10,243 nucleotides of DNA, from NCBI GenBank assembly GCA_014237955.1, contig JABABY010000058.1:1-10243 (forward strand). The letters are read 5' to 3'. Numbering within the stretch: the stretch's first letter is position 1; every line of letters starts with the position of its first letter. This document shows positions 1 to 7,645 of the stretch, in pieces. The translations under genes were made by a program, and so were the position numbers. Below the pieces are notes generated by a model. It saw only the letters and a list, made by a program, of their open reading frames with translations, searched no databases and had not been told where the DNA came from. Source of the DNA: Planctomycetota bacterium (GTDB lineage: Bacteria; Planctomycetota; Planctomycetia; Pirellulales; UBA7805).

Positions 1-118
1 AACCAGCTTGCAAACGGTGTAACAAACGTCTTTGGTCTTGGTTTCCCAGACCGGCTTACAGACGGTGTAGCTACAAGTACGGTATTTCGTCTCGTAGACC
101 GGTTTGCAAACCGTGTAG
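1..118 (-). repeat. 48-base tandem coding repeat
   Basis: Within the YTV-repeat gene, related blocks start at about bases 7, 55 and 103, exactly 48 bases apart. They correspond to the 16-residue YTVCKPV-type protein repeat. The copies differ mainly at silent or conservative positions, so the repeat is under protein-level constraint and not a recent exact duplication. The array probably continues beyond the left edge. Confidence 0.75.
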
Positions 119-414
119 CGGCATTCGCGATAGCGTGTTTCCGGGACGTACTTTACGCAATTGATAGTCTTGGTTTCCCAAACCGGTTTGTAACATGTTT
201 TGTAGCAGGTGTACTGCTGCTTTTCGTAGATAACCTCTTTACAGGTTTTCATCACCGTATGGCACTTCTGTTTACAGCATCCGTAGTCGACGGTGCTGCG
301 ACATGGCCGACAACAACGTAGTCGGGCTGCCCCACAATAAAATGCCTCGGCATCCGGTGCCGCAAAAATGGTCAGCAGAACTGCCATAAACGGGATTGCC
401 ATGATTCGAATCAT
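1..414 (-). CDS. Secreted cysteine-rich YTV-repeat protein (N-terminal part, cut by window edge)
   Basis: I read this 138-residue partial frame directly from the minus strand; it has no stop before base 1. The ATG at 414-412 is preceded by an excellent Shine-Dalgarno (AGGAGG, complement of 421-426). Residues 1-24 look like a signal peptide: short basic start, hydrophobic core MAVLLTIFAA, and an AEA|F cleavage site. The mature part is very Cys-rich (17 Cys in 138 residues) with paired CC motifs at 34-35 and 46-47. From about residue 71 it becomes repetitive. A 16-residue unit starts at Tyr100, Tyr116 and Tyr132 (YTVCKPVYETKYRTCS, YTVCKPVWETKTKDVC, then a truncated copy), with an older diverged copy at 71-86. 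This resembles the YTV motif known from Rhodopirellula baltica, where such proteins have been linked to the proteinaceous cell wall; I recall that link and cannot verify it here. I infer an exported, disulfide-linked envelope protein. Full length is unknown. Confidence 0.8.
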   Translation of the reverse strand, partial: MIRIMAIPFMAVLLTIFAAPDAEAFYCGAARLRCCRPCRSTVDYGCCKQKCHTVMKTCKEVIYEKQQYTCYKTCYKPVWETKTINCVKYVPETRYRECRYTVCKPVYETKYRTCSYTVCKPVWETKTKDVCYTVCKLV

Positions 415-500
415 TGTTTGCCTCCTTCTCCTGCCAATATTCGCAGCGATTGCGAAATTTTCTGATTGCATCCGCCTTTAGTCATCCTCCGATGGAGTGC

Positions 501-553
501 CTCGAAAAGTTGACATAAACCGCCCACACGTTGTGAAGCGTTAATTTTTCGAG
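501..553. repeat. Inverted repeat CTCGAAAA / TTTTCGAG
   Basis: CTCGAAAA at 501-508 is the exact reverse complement of TTTTCGAG at 546-553, separated by 37 bases. The spacer contains TTGACA (510-515) and TTGTGAAG (531-538). It lies upstream of the minus-strand YTV gene and could be a protein-binding site or an RNA stem. An 8-base match at this distance can also arise by chance in AT-rich sequence. Confidence 0.3.
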
Positions 554-858
554 TACCTCTTTAACTTCCTGAATACCGCAAGTTCCGTAAAATGCAGTAT
601 CTAGGTGATATGTATCGTCAGTATGAGATGATAGCTTGAGATATAGGGGATAAATAAAGTGAGTGATATAAAAACTCTCGGATGTTCGCGTAAAATATAA
701 AGATGCTTAGTGAGAGAACGGTTGAAAGAATTGATGGCATTAGTTGTTGTGGATCGCTTTTGATGATTGTCCGGCCTCTGGCCTCTATGAAGCCGGATCG
801 ATTGCGCTATTGGGAGGATGCTTGTACGCATCTCTCTCTCGCGCCTTTGATCGGGAGA

Positions 859-893
859 AAGAACACCCGGCCGATTTTTCGTCGGTCGTTCTT
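859..893 (+). terminator. Strong stem-loop, terminator-like, in the pre-rex intergenic region
   Basis: An outer stem AAGAAC (859-864) pairs with GTTCTT (888-893). After a 4-base 5' bulge, an inner stem GGCCGA (869-874) pairs with TCGGTC (882-887) around a 7-base loop. That gives 12 pairs including one G-U. The sequence that follows (GTTGATAG) is not a clean T-run, so intrinsic termination is uncertain. It could also be the 3' hairpin of a small RNA. Confidence 0.4.
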
Positions 894-1187
894 GTTGATA
901 GATCGCCACCCGCAAGTTTTAGGCCATTACAGTGCGTGAGAAAATACGCTGGAGTGTCCCTGACACGTTGGAGGAGTGTGAAACCGTTCCTTCCCTGAAG
1001 CGTGGCGTGTTGTTCCACTGATGTGGGAAGTTTCGTAGAGGTTGAAAAAGTCTTTGCCGTCAACGAGACACCGTGAATTGCAAGTTACCCGAGAGAACCG
1101 CCATCATCGATGAGTGTATGGATTTGGAGCCTGACGGGTATTTTCCTGTCGTATTGTGTTCCTGCAGGCTTTTCGTACTGGTAAAGG

Positions 1188-1216
1188 TTGTGATTTGCCT
1201 TGGCCTAACCTACAGT
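1188..1216 (+). promoter_or_regulatory. Candidate rex promoter
   Basis: TTGTGA (1188-1193) and TACAGT (1211-1216) are separated by 17 bases and match the sigma70 boxes at 4/6 and 4-5/6. They would start transcription near 1223, about 50 bases before the Rex start codon. TTGTGA is also the half-site of the Rex operator (TTGTGAAN6TTCACAA type), but the second half is absent, so autoregulation is not supported. Confidence 0.3.
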
Positions 1217-1272
1217 AGAGAAGCGCACGAAAAATGCTTCATTCGAGATGATTTCTTGCTGGATCAAGCAGC

Positions 1273-1953
1273 ATGTCAGATTCAAAACGCAAGACTGCAA
1301 ATGGGATATCATTTGCATCGGTCCCAAAGGTGGTGGTGAGTCGGCTGAGTCTTTACTTGCGTGAGTTGCAGCACTTGCGTGCTGAGAGTAAGGAGACCAT
1401 TAGCTCGGGAGAGTTGGGAAGTCGTCTTGGCTTTACGGACGCGCAAGTGCGAAAGGATCTGGCCTACTTTGGCCAATTTGGCTACCCCGGTATCGGTTAT
1501 CGCACCGATGAGTTGGTGCAGGCAATTCGGCATATCCTCGGAACTGATATCGAGTGGCGGGTTGTCATTGTCGGCATTGGAAACCTTGGTCGGGCACTAT
1601 TGGGATACAAGGGTTTCTCGCGACAGGGCTTTGAAATTGTGGCTGCCCTCGATTCCGATAAGGAAAAATCGGGATCGGTCGTCGAGGGTGTGGAGGTCCA
1701 ATCGATAGATCGGCTTGACGAAATTGTCAAGCAGCACAAGATACGTCTTGGAATGGTTGCCGTACCCGCTCCAGCTGCTCAGTCCGTGGCCGACCAATTG
1801 GTGGCGGCGGGCATTGAGGGAATCGTTAATTTTGCACCGGTGACAATTAATCTCCCGGATCATGTCAGCCAAGTGGGGGTGGATTTGGCGATCGAACTCG
1901 AACAGATCTCCTTCACGGTGGCAAAAAGATTGCATGCGCTCAGGCGGTCCTAG
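1273..1953 (+). CDS. rex: Redox-sensing transcriptional repressor Rex
   Basis: Rex is a homodimeric DNA-binding protein that reads the NADH/NAD+ ratio. It represses fermentation and respiration genes until NADH binds and releases it from DNA. The 226-residue product matches the family throughout. Residues about 18-85 are the winged-helix domain, with VPKVVVSRLSLYLREL and the recognition segment QVRKDLAYFGQFG. From about 93 comes the Rossmann NAD(H) domain: WRVVIVGIGNLGRALLGY with the GxGxxG loop at 101-106, then AALDSD, VAVPAPAAQ and VNFAPV (185-190), and a C-terminal helix DLAIELEQISF that swaps between subunits. Length is normal for the family (about 210-230). The start at 1273 has only a weak ribosome site; residues 1-16 are a non-conserved leader, and no better start is evident. 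A weak 5-pair hairpin (1964-1968 with 1979-1983) follows the stop. The gene stands alone, with tRNA-Gln next. Confidence 0.95.
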   Translation: MSDSKRKTANGISFASVPKVVVSRLSLYLRELQHLRAESKETISSGELGSRLGFTDAQVRKDLAYFGQFGYPGIGYRTDELVQAIRHILGTDIEWRVVIVGIGNLGRALLGYKGFSRQGFEIVAALDSDKEKSGSVVEGVEVQSIDRLDEIVKQHKIRLGMVAVPAPAAQSVADQLVAAGIEGIVNFAPVTINLPDHVSQVGVDLAIELEQISFTVAKRLHALRRS

Positions 1954-2022
1954 CAGATCCGCCGTGCCGTAATTCGTGGGCACCATCAGTGATGCACTTC
2001 CAGAAAACGTGCGACTGCTATA

Positions 2023-2028
2023 TATAAT
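2023..2028 (+). promoter_or_regulatory. -10 box of the tRNA-Gln promoter
   Basis: A perfect TATAAT lies 18 bases before the tRNA. It is followed by a G-rich discriminator (GGGCG), as is common for stable-RNA promoters under stringent control. The -35 is poor: TTCCAG at 1998-2003 with a 19-base spacer is the best I see. Confidence 0.6.
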
Positions 2029-2046
2029 ATGGGCGAATTTGGATAC

Positions 2047-2117
2047 TGCCCGGTGGTGTAATGGTAACACTGCGGATTTTGATTCCGCCATTTCTGGTTC
2101 GAGTCCAGGCCGGGTAG
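2047..2117 (+). tRNA. tRNA-Gln (anticodon TTG)
   Basis: The cloverleaf folds completely by eye. The acceptor TGCCCGG (2047-2053) pairs with CCGGGTA (2110-2116), giving the U1-A72 pair typical of bacterial tRNA-Gln and one G-U. A short D arm (GTG/CAC) carries a TAATGGTAA loop. The anticodon stem GCGGA/TCCGC (2072-2076 with 2084-2088) closes the loop TTTTGAT, with anticodon TTG at 2079-2081. The variable loop has 4 bases, and the T arm TCTGG/CCAGG carries the loop TTCGAGT. The discriminator is G2117. The next bases are CTT, so the CCA end is not encoded and must be added by a nucleotidyltransferase. It reads CAA, and CAG by wobble. Confidence 0.95.
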
Positions 2118-2406
2118 CTTATGACGGTCGGCGGTGCGCCCTATTGCCCTAACCATCGGTTAAAGAGACTGCCAGCCGGGCTTGTTTCAAGGATGCCTTC
2201 TGCAGTGGTGCTGCTCTTTTTTGGCACCGTCTAGACTGCATTTGGACGGAATCGATTGGCCCGGCGGATTCTGTTGTGCTAGCACCGTTCGGCCCGCTCC
2301 GACGAGGTCGATCTGGCCTTTCCACGATGAGCCGATAGAATTGCCCGTGGACTGATGGTTCTCTGATCTTTATTTGTAGATACAAACTACCGCGAAGGGG
2401 TTTCCG
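2118..2406. other. Intergenic region between tRNA-Gln and the AsmA-like gene
   Basis: I see no convincing gene in these 289 bases. Visible items are a small inverted repeat TAACC/GGTTA (2150-2154 with 2158-2162) without a T-run, the palindrome at 2373-2386, and the AAGGGG ribosome site (2395-2400) of the following gene. The antisense frame over this region (2149-2547) has no recognisable product. Confidence 0.5.
2373..2386. promoter_or_regulatory. Palindrome TTTGTA-GA-TACAAA upstream of the AsmA-like gene
   Basis: Perfect 6-base half-sites flank a 2-base centre, ending 20 bases before the ATG. The position and symmetry would suit a repressor operator or a site overlapping the promoter. No family can be assigned from the sequence, and a single copy can be chance. 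Confidence 0.3.
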
Positions 2407-5400
2407 ATGGAAGATGACAGCAGAGATCACGTCCGCAATACGGGATGGATCCGCCGCTGGTTTCTTGTCGGTGGGCTGCTTCTCGCGGTTCTGGTGCTCT
2501 TGATCGGTGCATTGCCCTGGATTGTATCGCAGACGCCTTTGAAGCAAACCATCATCCCGCGTCTTCTGCCCGAATTTACTGGTACAAGCCAGATTGGTGC
2601 TGCGCGACTCGGGTGGTTTTCCACGATCGAACTAGAAGATGTGCATTTGACCGACCTCGAGCATCAAACCCTCCTTAAAGGCGGACATCTGAGCGTCGAC
2701 CGTACGCTAGTGGAACTTCTGTTTCGTGGGATTGACGGTGCCACTGTCCGTTTTTCGGACGCGTCGATCGACCTGGTTTTTTTGGAGAACGGTAGCAACT
2801 GGGAGGAAGCAGTCCGACCCCTGTTCGCGAAAAAATCTTCGACAGAACCGTTGCCAGCGGTCAATCTGCAAATCATTAATGCAGCAATTCAGATGTCGGA
2901 TGCCGATGGAAATGTACACGGCACAATTTCTCAATGGACATTGTCTGGTCGATACCGGCCAGAGGAAGAACCGCCTCTTACGATAGAAAGTTCAGCCCTC
3001 GTTTCCGGTCAGGAAGCCAACGGGGGGGCGGGGAGATTTTCGGTGGTCCTGCGAGCGACTCCGCCGGGAAGACCGGAGGAGCAGGGTGCTGGAGAAATAG
3101 CTCTACAGACCGAATCGATTGCGTTTGGAGATTTTGCGCCGCTTGTGGCCAGAATTGCACCCGCTGCGAGCGTCAGTGGAACAACCACCGCGGATGTCAC
3201 GATCGACTGGCTCGGCAATAAAACCCGCCTTGAAGGGCAGATCCAGGGGAGGAATTTGACGATCCGTTCTGAGAAGTGGATGCCCGGAGATGCCGTTGCA
3301 CTTGAAAGTTGCAATGCCGTTTTAAATTTAGATTTCGATGGGGAGCAAGTACAGATCAACCGCTGTCGAATCACATCCGACTTGGCAAACCTCGAATTGG
3401 AAGCCAGTTTGCAGGTTGATCAGGATGTGAAAGAAGGTTGGCAAGCTCTTTTGGGTCAAAACAACGTTCGCGCATCGGGAGAGGTTGATCTAGCGCAGCT
3501 TGCTGCTCAATTGCCTTCCATACTGCGGATCCGTCAGGATGCTCAAGTGACATCCGGTCTGGTCACTTTTTCAGTACAAAATACTCTGGAAGATAATCTC
3601 CAGAATTGGGATGCCTCACTGAAGGCGAACGGCATTGAGGCTCTTGCGGCCGGTAAACCGATCCGATGGCAACAGCCAGTGACGATAAGCCTCTCTGCTG
3701 TTGAGCAACCCGACGGACGGATTGTCGGAAATCTGAACTTTGATTGCGATTACCTCTCATTGGAAGCCAATGGATCGATTGCAGAGGCAACCATTGCTGC
3801 CAGGGGCGATTTGACTCGCCTCGCGGCAGATCTCAATCCTTTGATTGAATTGCAGGGTCTCCATTTAGCAGGTCGGTTTGATGCCAGTGTCGATCTGCAA
3901 CGTCAGGGTAAAGATCAATTTGATGCCAACGGCCATGTGCTTGTCCAAGGCCTTGAATTTTGGTTTCCAGGATGGCGACCCGTTCGTGAGGATCGCATAA
4001 CGCTCAGCTTGCAAACAAAAGGCGAATTCAGAGAAGGAAAATACCCGCTCTTGCAAGAAGCGATATTGCGGATGAATTCAGCACAAGATCAACTTCAGGT
4101 GTCGGTGGGTGGTCCCATATCCATTGCCACTCTGCTTACGGGACTCCCTGTCGTTGTGCAGGCCAATGGAGAACTTGCCTCCTGGATGGTGCGACTTCAG
4201 ACTTGGTTGCCATTATCGGATTGGCAATTGCAGGGTACGACTCAATTGACGCTAAACGGCATCGTCGGGTTGGCGGGCGTGGATGTCAAAACGGCGAAGG
4301 CCCAGATCGACAAGCTGCGGGTAGCCTCTCCGAGTCACGTTATTGAAGAAGCATCCGTTATTGCGACCGCAAGCGGTAAATGGGATCGAGTGAACCATAC
4401 GGTGACGACAGGTGCAGTCGCTCTCCACCTGCCATCTGCGGTGTTTTGGACAGAAAAATTGCAAGTCGACTTGCCCTCACCTGCCAGATCGGGCCCTGCA
4501 GCTAAAGGCGATCTATTTGTACGGGCCGACCTGAAGAAATTACAGGGGTGGATCACTAACCGACAAGCTGCCCCGCAATCGCTATTGGCCGGACAGATGG
4601 AGGGCAAGGTAAGTCTCGATACTCGTGATGAGAGTACGGTGGCCGGATGGAATCTTGTCGTTAACAATTTTGAATTTGCAGTCCCTGACCAGCCGACAGC
4701 TTCAGCCAGTGTGGCAGGGAATCCACAAGGTCGCCCGCGAATCCAAGCGGTGCGTTGGAAGCCGATCTGGAAAGAAAAGAAATTGGTAATCAATGGTCGC
4801 GGTCGGTATGTTCCACAGGAAGATCAGCTCTCTCTCGAGTCCCTTCAGGTTGAATCAGGCCCTCTCGGACTCATTCAAACCAGCGGCACGTTCTCCCAAC
4901 TCACCACGACACCATCTGCCGACATAAGCGGACGCTTGAAATATGATCTGTCGCAGATTGCTGCGCTGTTAAGGCCCTATCTTGGTCAGGATCTTCATCT
5001 GGAAGGGAGCGGAAACCAGCCCTTTTTTTTCCGGGGCTATTTGCCTCTGGCCACTCGTTCAAAGAGTTCCAATAATCCGCCCTGGTGGGACGATGCAAAT
5101 GCAGGTGCGGGATTTGCATGGGACTCTTTGGACCTCTATGGACTACGGACAGGCAAAGGCGAAGCCCAGGCGACTCTTGCGCAAGGGGTTGTACGCTTCA
5201 AACCTATCGATCTTTCTTTCAGTAGCGGGCGACTGAAGACAACGCCCTGGATTCGTCTGAGTGATGATCCGCAGGTATTGTTTCTCAGTAAGGATACCCA
5301 ATTGGAGCATGCCATGTTGACGGAAGAACTCTGTCAGCAATGGCTGCAGTATCTAGCACCAGCGCTGGCGCAGGCGACGCGTGCCCAGGGCCAGTTTTCG

Positions 5401-5949
5401 CTAACATTGCCCCATTCCATGATCCCACTAAAGGATCGGAAAAAAAGTGAGTTGGCAGGTAGTCTCATCATTCATTCTGCCCAAGTATCCCCCGGTCCAT
5501 TGACGGCCCAAATTGCTGCGATTGCAGCGCAGGTCGATGCCATCATTAAGCGTCGACCGGGAGTTCGTCCAGACTCGACCACTTTGAAGATCACGCCCCA
5601 AACTATTCCTTTTCGGGTAGCGGATGGACGTGTGGAACACCAGAACTTTCAGATCGAAATTGGTGACGTTATTGTGCGCACCAGTGGCTATGTCGGATTC
5701 GATCAATCCCTTGGTCTGGTCGCTGAGATTCCGATTCGCGACAAGTGGGTTCAGCGGGACAAATTTCTACGCGGCCTCAAAGGGCAGACATTGAAGATTC
5801 CCATTCGCGGCACACTCAGCAAGCCGCAGTTGGACCAGCGTGTTATTGCCTGGCTCGGACAACAGATGATCGGCAGCGCAGCGAGTGGATTACTCGAAGA
5901 TGCACTCGATCGAGGGTTGCAGCAAGGTCTAGATAAGTTGTTTCGCTAG
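2407..5949 (+). CDS. AsmA-like membrane-anchored protein, 1180 residues
   Basis: The start ATG has a ribosome site AAGGGG six bases upstream. A basic stretch is followed by one hydrophobic segment (about 18-41, WFLVGGLLLAVLVLLIGALP), suggesting an inner-membrane anchor with the bulk in the periplasm. After it comes the typical AsmA opening: a short helix, then IGAARLGWFSTIELEDVHLTD and ATVRFSDASIDL. The long middle has alternating beta-strand patterns with almost no Cys. The C-terminus (about 1052-1150) matches the AsmA/DUF-type end: ITPQTIPFRVADGRVEHQNF, a strand-rich VIVRTSGYVGFDQSLGLVAEIPI segment, and IPIRGTLSKPQL. AsmA/TamB/YhdP relatives form long beta-grooves that carry phospholipids to the outer membrane or aid outer-membrane protein assembly. 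I infer such an envelope role; the exact substrate is unknown. The gene appears monocistronic, between tRNA-Gln and ffh. An 8-T run at 5023-5030 lies in frame. Confidence 0.8.
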   Translation: MEDDSRDHVRNTGWIRRWFLVGGLLLAVLVLLIGALPWIVSQTPLKQTIIPRLLPEFTGTSQIGAARLGWFSTIELEDVHLTDLEHQTLLKGGHLSVDRTLVELLFRGIDGATVRFSDASIDLVFLENGSNWEEAVRPLFAKKSSTEPLPAVNLQIINAAIQMSDADGNVHGTISQWTLSGRYRPEEEPPLTIESSALVSGQEANGGAGRFSVVLRATPPGRPEEQGAGEIALQTESIAFGDFAPLVARIAPAASVSGTTTADVTIDWLGNKTRLEGQIQGRNLTIRSEKWMPGDAVALESCNAVLNLDFDGEQVQINRCRITSDLANLELEASLQVDQDVKEGWQALLGQNNVRASGEVDLAQLAAQLPSILRIRQDAQVTSGLVTFSVQNTLEDNLQNWDASLKANGIEALAAGKPIRWQQPVTISLSAVEQPDGRIVGNLNFDCDYLSLEANGSIAEATIAARGDLTRLAADLNPLIELQGLHLAGRFDASVDLQRQGKDQFDANGHVLVQGLEFWFPGWRPVREDRITLSLQTKGEFREGKYPLLQEAILRMNSAQDQLQVSVGGPISIATLLTGLPVVVQANGELASWMVRLQTWLPLSDWQLQGTTQLTLNGIVGLAGVDVKTAKAQIDKLRVASPSHVIEEASVIATASGKWDRVNHTVTTGAVALHLPSAVFWTEKLQVDLPSPARSGPAAKGDLFVRADLKKLQGWITNRQAAPQSLLAGQMEGKVSLDTRDESTVAGWNLVVNNFEFAVPDQPTASASVAGNPQGRPRIQAVRWKPIWKEKKLVINGRGRYVPQEDQLSLESLQVESGPLGLIQTSGTFSQLTTTPSADISGRLKYDLSQIAALLRPYLGQDLHLEGSGNQPFFFRGYLPLATRSKSSNNPPWWDDANAGAGFAWDSLDLYGLRTGKGEAQATLAQGVVRFKPIDLSFSSGRLKTTPWIRLSDDPQVLFLSKDTQLEHAMLTEELCQQWLQYLAPALAQATRAQGQFSLTLPHSMIPLKDRKKSELAGSLIIHSAQVSPGPLTAQIAAIAAQVDAIIKRRPGVRPDSTTLKITPQTIPFRVADGRVEHQNFQIEIGDVIVRTSGYVGFDQSLGLVAEIPIRDKWVQRDKFLRGLKGQTLKIPIRGTLSKPQLDQRVIAWLGQQMIGSAASGLLEDALDRGLQQGLDKLFR

Positions 5950-6006
5950 TCGCGTCCTGGTTACTGATTTAAGGATCGTTTCGCAGGGAAACAGGTCATC
6001 GCTGGA

Positions 6007-6036
6007 TTGTCAAACGGGCGTACAATGCGGTACACT
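6007..6036 (+). promoter_or_regulatory. Candidate promoter of the ffh-rpsP-trmD-rplS-yraN cluster
   Basis: TTGTCA (6007-6012) and TACACT (6031-6036) are 18 bases apart and close to sigma70 consensus (5/6 and 4/6). Transcription would begin near 6043, leaving a leader of about 90 bases before ffh. A small GGG-TTCG-CCC tetraloop hairpin (6039-6048) sits at its start. Confidence 0.45.
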
Positions 6037-6132
6037 TAGGGTTCGCCCGCCGTGAAAAAGCCGCTCTTTGTGGCAAATTGACAGTCACGATGGTTTCCGC
6101 CCTAGAAGCTCCAATCTGGTTCCGCTGTTAGC

Positions 6133-7617
6133 ATGTTTGATGCCCTCCAGGAAAATCTTTCCGGTGCTTTCCGTTCCCTCCGTGGTCGAGGCAAGCTCTC
6201 CGAAGCCAACATGCGCGATGGTTTGGCGCAGGTTCGCGAGGCGTTGCTCGAAGCGGATGTAAGTCTTTCGGTGGTTCGTGATTTTATGGATCGCGTCACC
6301 GAACAGGCAGTCGGTGAGCGTGTCCTTGCAAGCCTTGACCCGAGCCAGCAGGTCGTCGGTATCGTCCATCAGGAATTGATTAACCTGATGGGGCCTGTCG
6401 ATCATGATCTCCATCTCCGGAAGGGGACGACAGTTCTCATGCTCTGCGGCCTGCAGGGATCGGGCAAAACCACCTCATGCGCGAAACTGGCACAACGGAT
6501 CAAAAAGCTCAACAAGAAGACGATGCTCTGTGCGGCAGACTTGCAGCGACCAGCGGCCATTGACCAATTGCATGTGTTGGGCGAACAGATCGGTGTGCCG
6601 GTTTTTTCTCAGCGCGAAAGCAAAAATCCGGTTGCAGTTTGTCAGGCGGCTCTTGCCGAGGCCAAAAGTCGTGAAGTCGATGTTTTGATTCTGGATACTG
6701 CGGGCCGACTGGCGATCGATGAAGAACTGATGGCGGAACTTACTTTGATCGACCGGAAGGTGCAGCCGGATCAGGTGTATCTGGTCGTTGATGGGATGAC
6801 CGGTCAGGATGCCGTCAAGAGCGCCAAGGGTTTCAATGATGCGTTGGAACTTGACGGCTGCATCATGACGAAACTCGATGGTGATGCGAGAGGGGGAGCT
6901 GCGTTATCGGTAAAACACGTTACAGGAGTGCCGATCAAGTTCATCGGTACGGGTGAACAAGTGGACGGGCTGGAAGAATTTCATCCCGACCGATTGACCG
7001 GCCGCATTCTCGGAATGGGAGATGTGTTGACGCTTGTCGAACAGGCACAACAAAAATTCGACCAGGAGGAGATGGAGCGTCAGGAAGAGCGTCTCAAGAA
7101 GGGTGAGTTCACATTAGATGATTTTCGCAAACAGTTATCTCAGGTCACAAAACTGGGTCCCATGGGCAAGGTCATGGGAATGTTGGGAATGGATGGCGGT
7201 CTGGCTGAGACAATGGGCGGCGGCGACATGGACAAGGACATGCAACGCTTGTTCGGCATTATTGATTCAATGACTGCCGAAGAACGTCGCAACCCGACCA
7301 AGGTTATTGATCAGAGTCGTCGCGGAAGGATCGCGCAAGGGTCTGGCGTTTCTGCCGGAGAGGTCAACGATCTGGTCAAGCAATTTGACAGTATGGCCTC
7401 GCTGATGAAACAGATGGCGGGCAAGGGGATGCGTGATCGGATGAAAATGGCCAAGGAATTACAGAACCAGGCAATGACAAATCCTGGGGGAAAATTAGGG
7501 AAGACCAAGCAGGGGACCGGAAAGCGTTTGAGCAGCAAAGAACGGCAAAAATTGAAAAAAATGCGGGAAAAAGAAGTTCGTCGCAAAAAAAGGGAGAGTC
7601 GATCCGGTGGAAAATGA
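6133..7617 (+). CDS. ffh: Signal recognition particle protein Ffh (SRP54)
   Basis: Ffh is the GTPase that binds signal sequences of nascent membrane proteins with 4.5S RNA and hands the ribosome to FtsY at the membrane. The 494-residue product is complete. The N domain (1-88) begins MFDALQENLSGAFRSLRG. The G domain contains P-loop GLQGSGKTT (106-114), DLQRPAAIDQL (136-145), DTAGR (188-192) and TKLDGDARGG (246-255). The Met-rich M domain spans about 325-434, with a finger loop around 340-372 and the RNA-binding RRGRIAQGSG (396-405). After residue 450 there is a strongly basic Lys/Arg tail of about 40 residues, longer than in E. coli Ffh (453 residues). The ATG fits the conserved N-terminus, but no clear Shine-Dalgarno precedes it. 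It heads a cluster of translation genes, 130 bases before rpsP. Confidence 0.98.
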   Translation: MFDALQENLSGAFRSLRGRGKLSEANMRDGLAQVREALLEADVSLSVVRDFMDRVTEQAVGERVLASLDPSQQVVGIVHQELINLMGPVDHDLHLRKGTTVLMLCGLQGSGKTTSCAKLAQRIKKLNKKTMLCAADLQRPAAIDQLHVLGEQIGVPVFSQRESKNPVAVCQAALAEAKSREVDVLILDTAGRLAIDEELMAELTLIDRKVQPDQVYLVVDGMTGQDAVKSAKGFNDALELDGCIMTKLDGDARGGAALSVKHVTGVPIKFIGTGEQVDGLEEFHPDRLTGRILGMGDVLTLVEQAQQKFDQEEMERQEERLKKGEFTLDDFRKQLSQVTKLGPMGKVMGMLGMDGGLAETMGGGDMDKDMQRLFGIIDSMTAEERRNPTKVIDQSRRGRIAQGSGVSAGEVNDLVKQFDSMASLMKQMAGKGMRDRMKMAKELQNQAMTNPGGKLGKTKQGTGKRLSSKERQKLKKMREKEVRRKKRESRSGGK

Positions 7618-7628
7618 GGCGGATCTCT

Positions 7629-7645
7629 TCTCGTTCTCAACGAGA
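7629..7645 (+). terminator. Hairpin between ffh and rpsP (possible attenuator)
   Basis: TCTCGTT (7629-7635) pairs with AACGAGA (7639-7645) around a 3-base loop: seven perfect pairs, 12 bases after the ffh stop. No T-run follows, so it is a weak candidate terminator or a 3'-end stabiliser or processing site. A second small hairpin, CCTC/GAGG, lies at 7672-7682. Confidence 0.35.

Larger units (their letters stand above)
415..1272. other. 858-base divergent intergenic region without a convincing gene
   Basis: This lies between two divergently transcribed genes. The frames open here (for example 703-939, 744-998 and 1073-1339 on the plus strand) have unrecognisable, low-quality translations and no good ribosome binding sites, so I do not call them. 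Visible content: the Shine-Dalgarno of the left gene, an inverted repeat (501-508 with 546-553), an AT-rich stretch at 600-705, a strong hairpin at 859-893 and a candidate rex promoter at 1188-1216. It could contain a small RNA or decayed coding sequence; nothing seen proves either. Confidence 0.6.

Noticed and set aside
1..118. CRISPR-like array, because of regular 48-base spacing
   Set aside because: The spacing is the 16-codon period of a coding repeat. There are no unique spacers between identical repeats, and the frame stays open.
531..553. Possible Rex operator (TTGTGAAG followed by AT-rich sequence)
   Set aside because: Only one half-site (TTGTGAA at 531-537). The expected TTCACAA half is absent; the same holds for TTGTGA at 1188.
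703..998. Overlapping plus-strand frames of 78 and 84 residues upstream of rex
   Set aside because: No recognisable domain, no good ribosome binding site, and a composition like random translation. I also could not join the frames into a known protein with a frameshift.
1073..1339. 88-residue frame overlapping the rex start
   Set aside because: It runs into the conserved rex N-terminus in another frame, and its translation is not family-like.
1597..2091. 164-residue minus-strand frame covering the end of rex and the tRNA
   Set aside because: It lies antisense to a conserved gene and a functional tRNA and has no recognisable sequence; it is a shadow.
2150..2162. TAACC/GGTTA repeat after tRNA-Gln as a terminator
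   Set aside because: Only five mostly weak pairs, and no T-run follows.
4335..4793. 152-residue minus-strand frame inside the AsmA-like gene
   Set aside because: The plus-strand frame is continuous and family-like through this region; the antisense product is unrecognisable.
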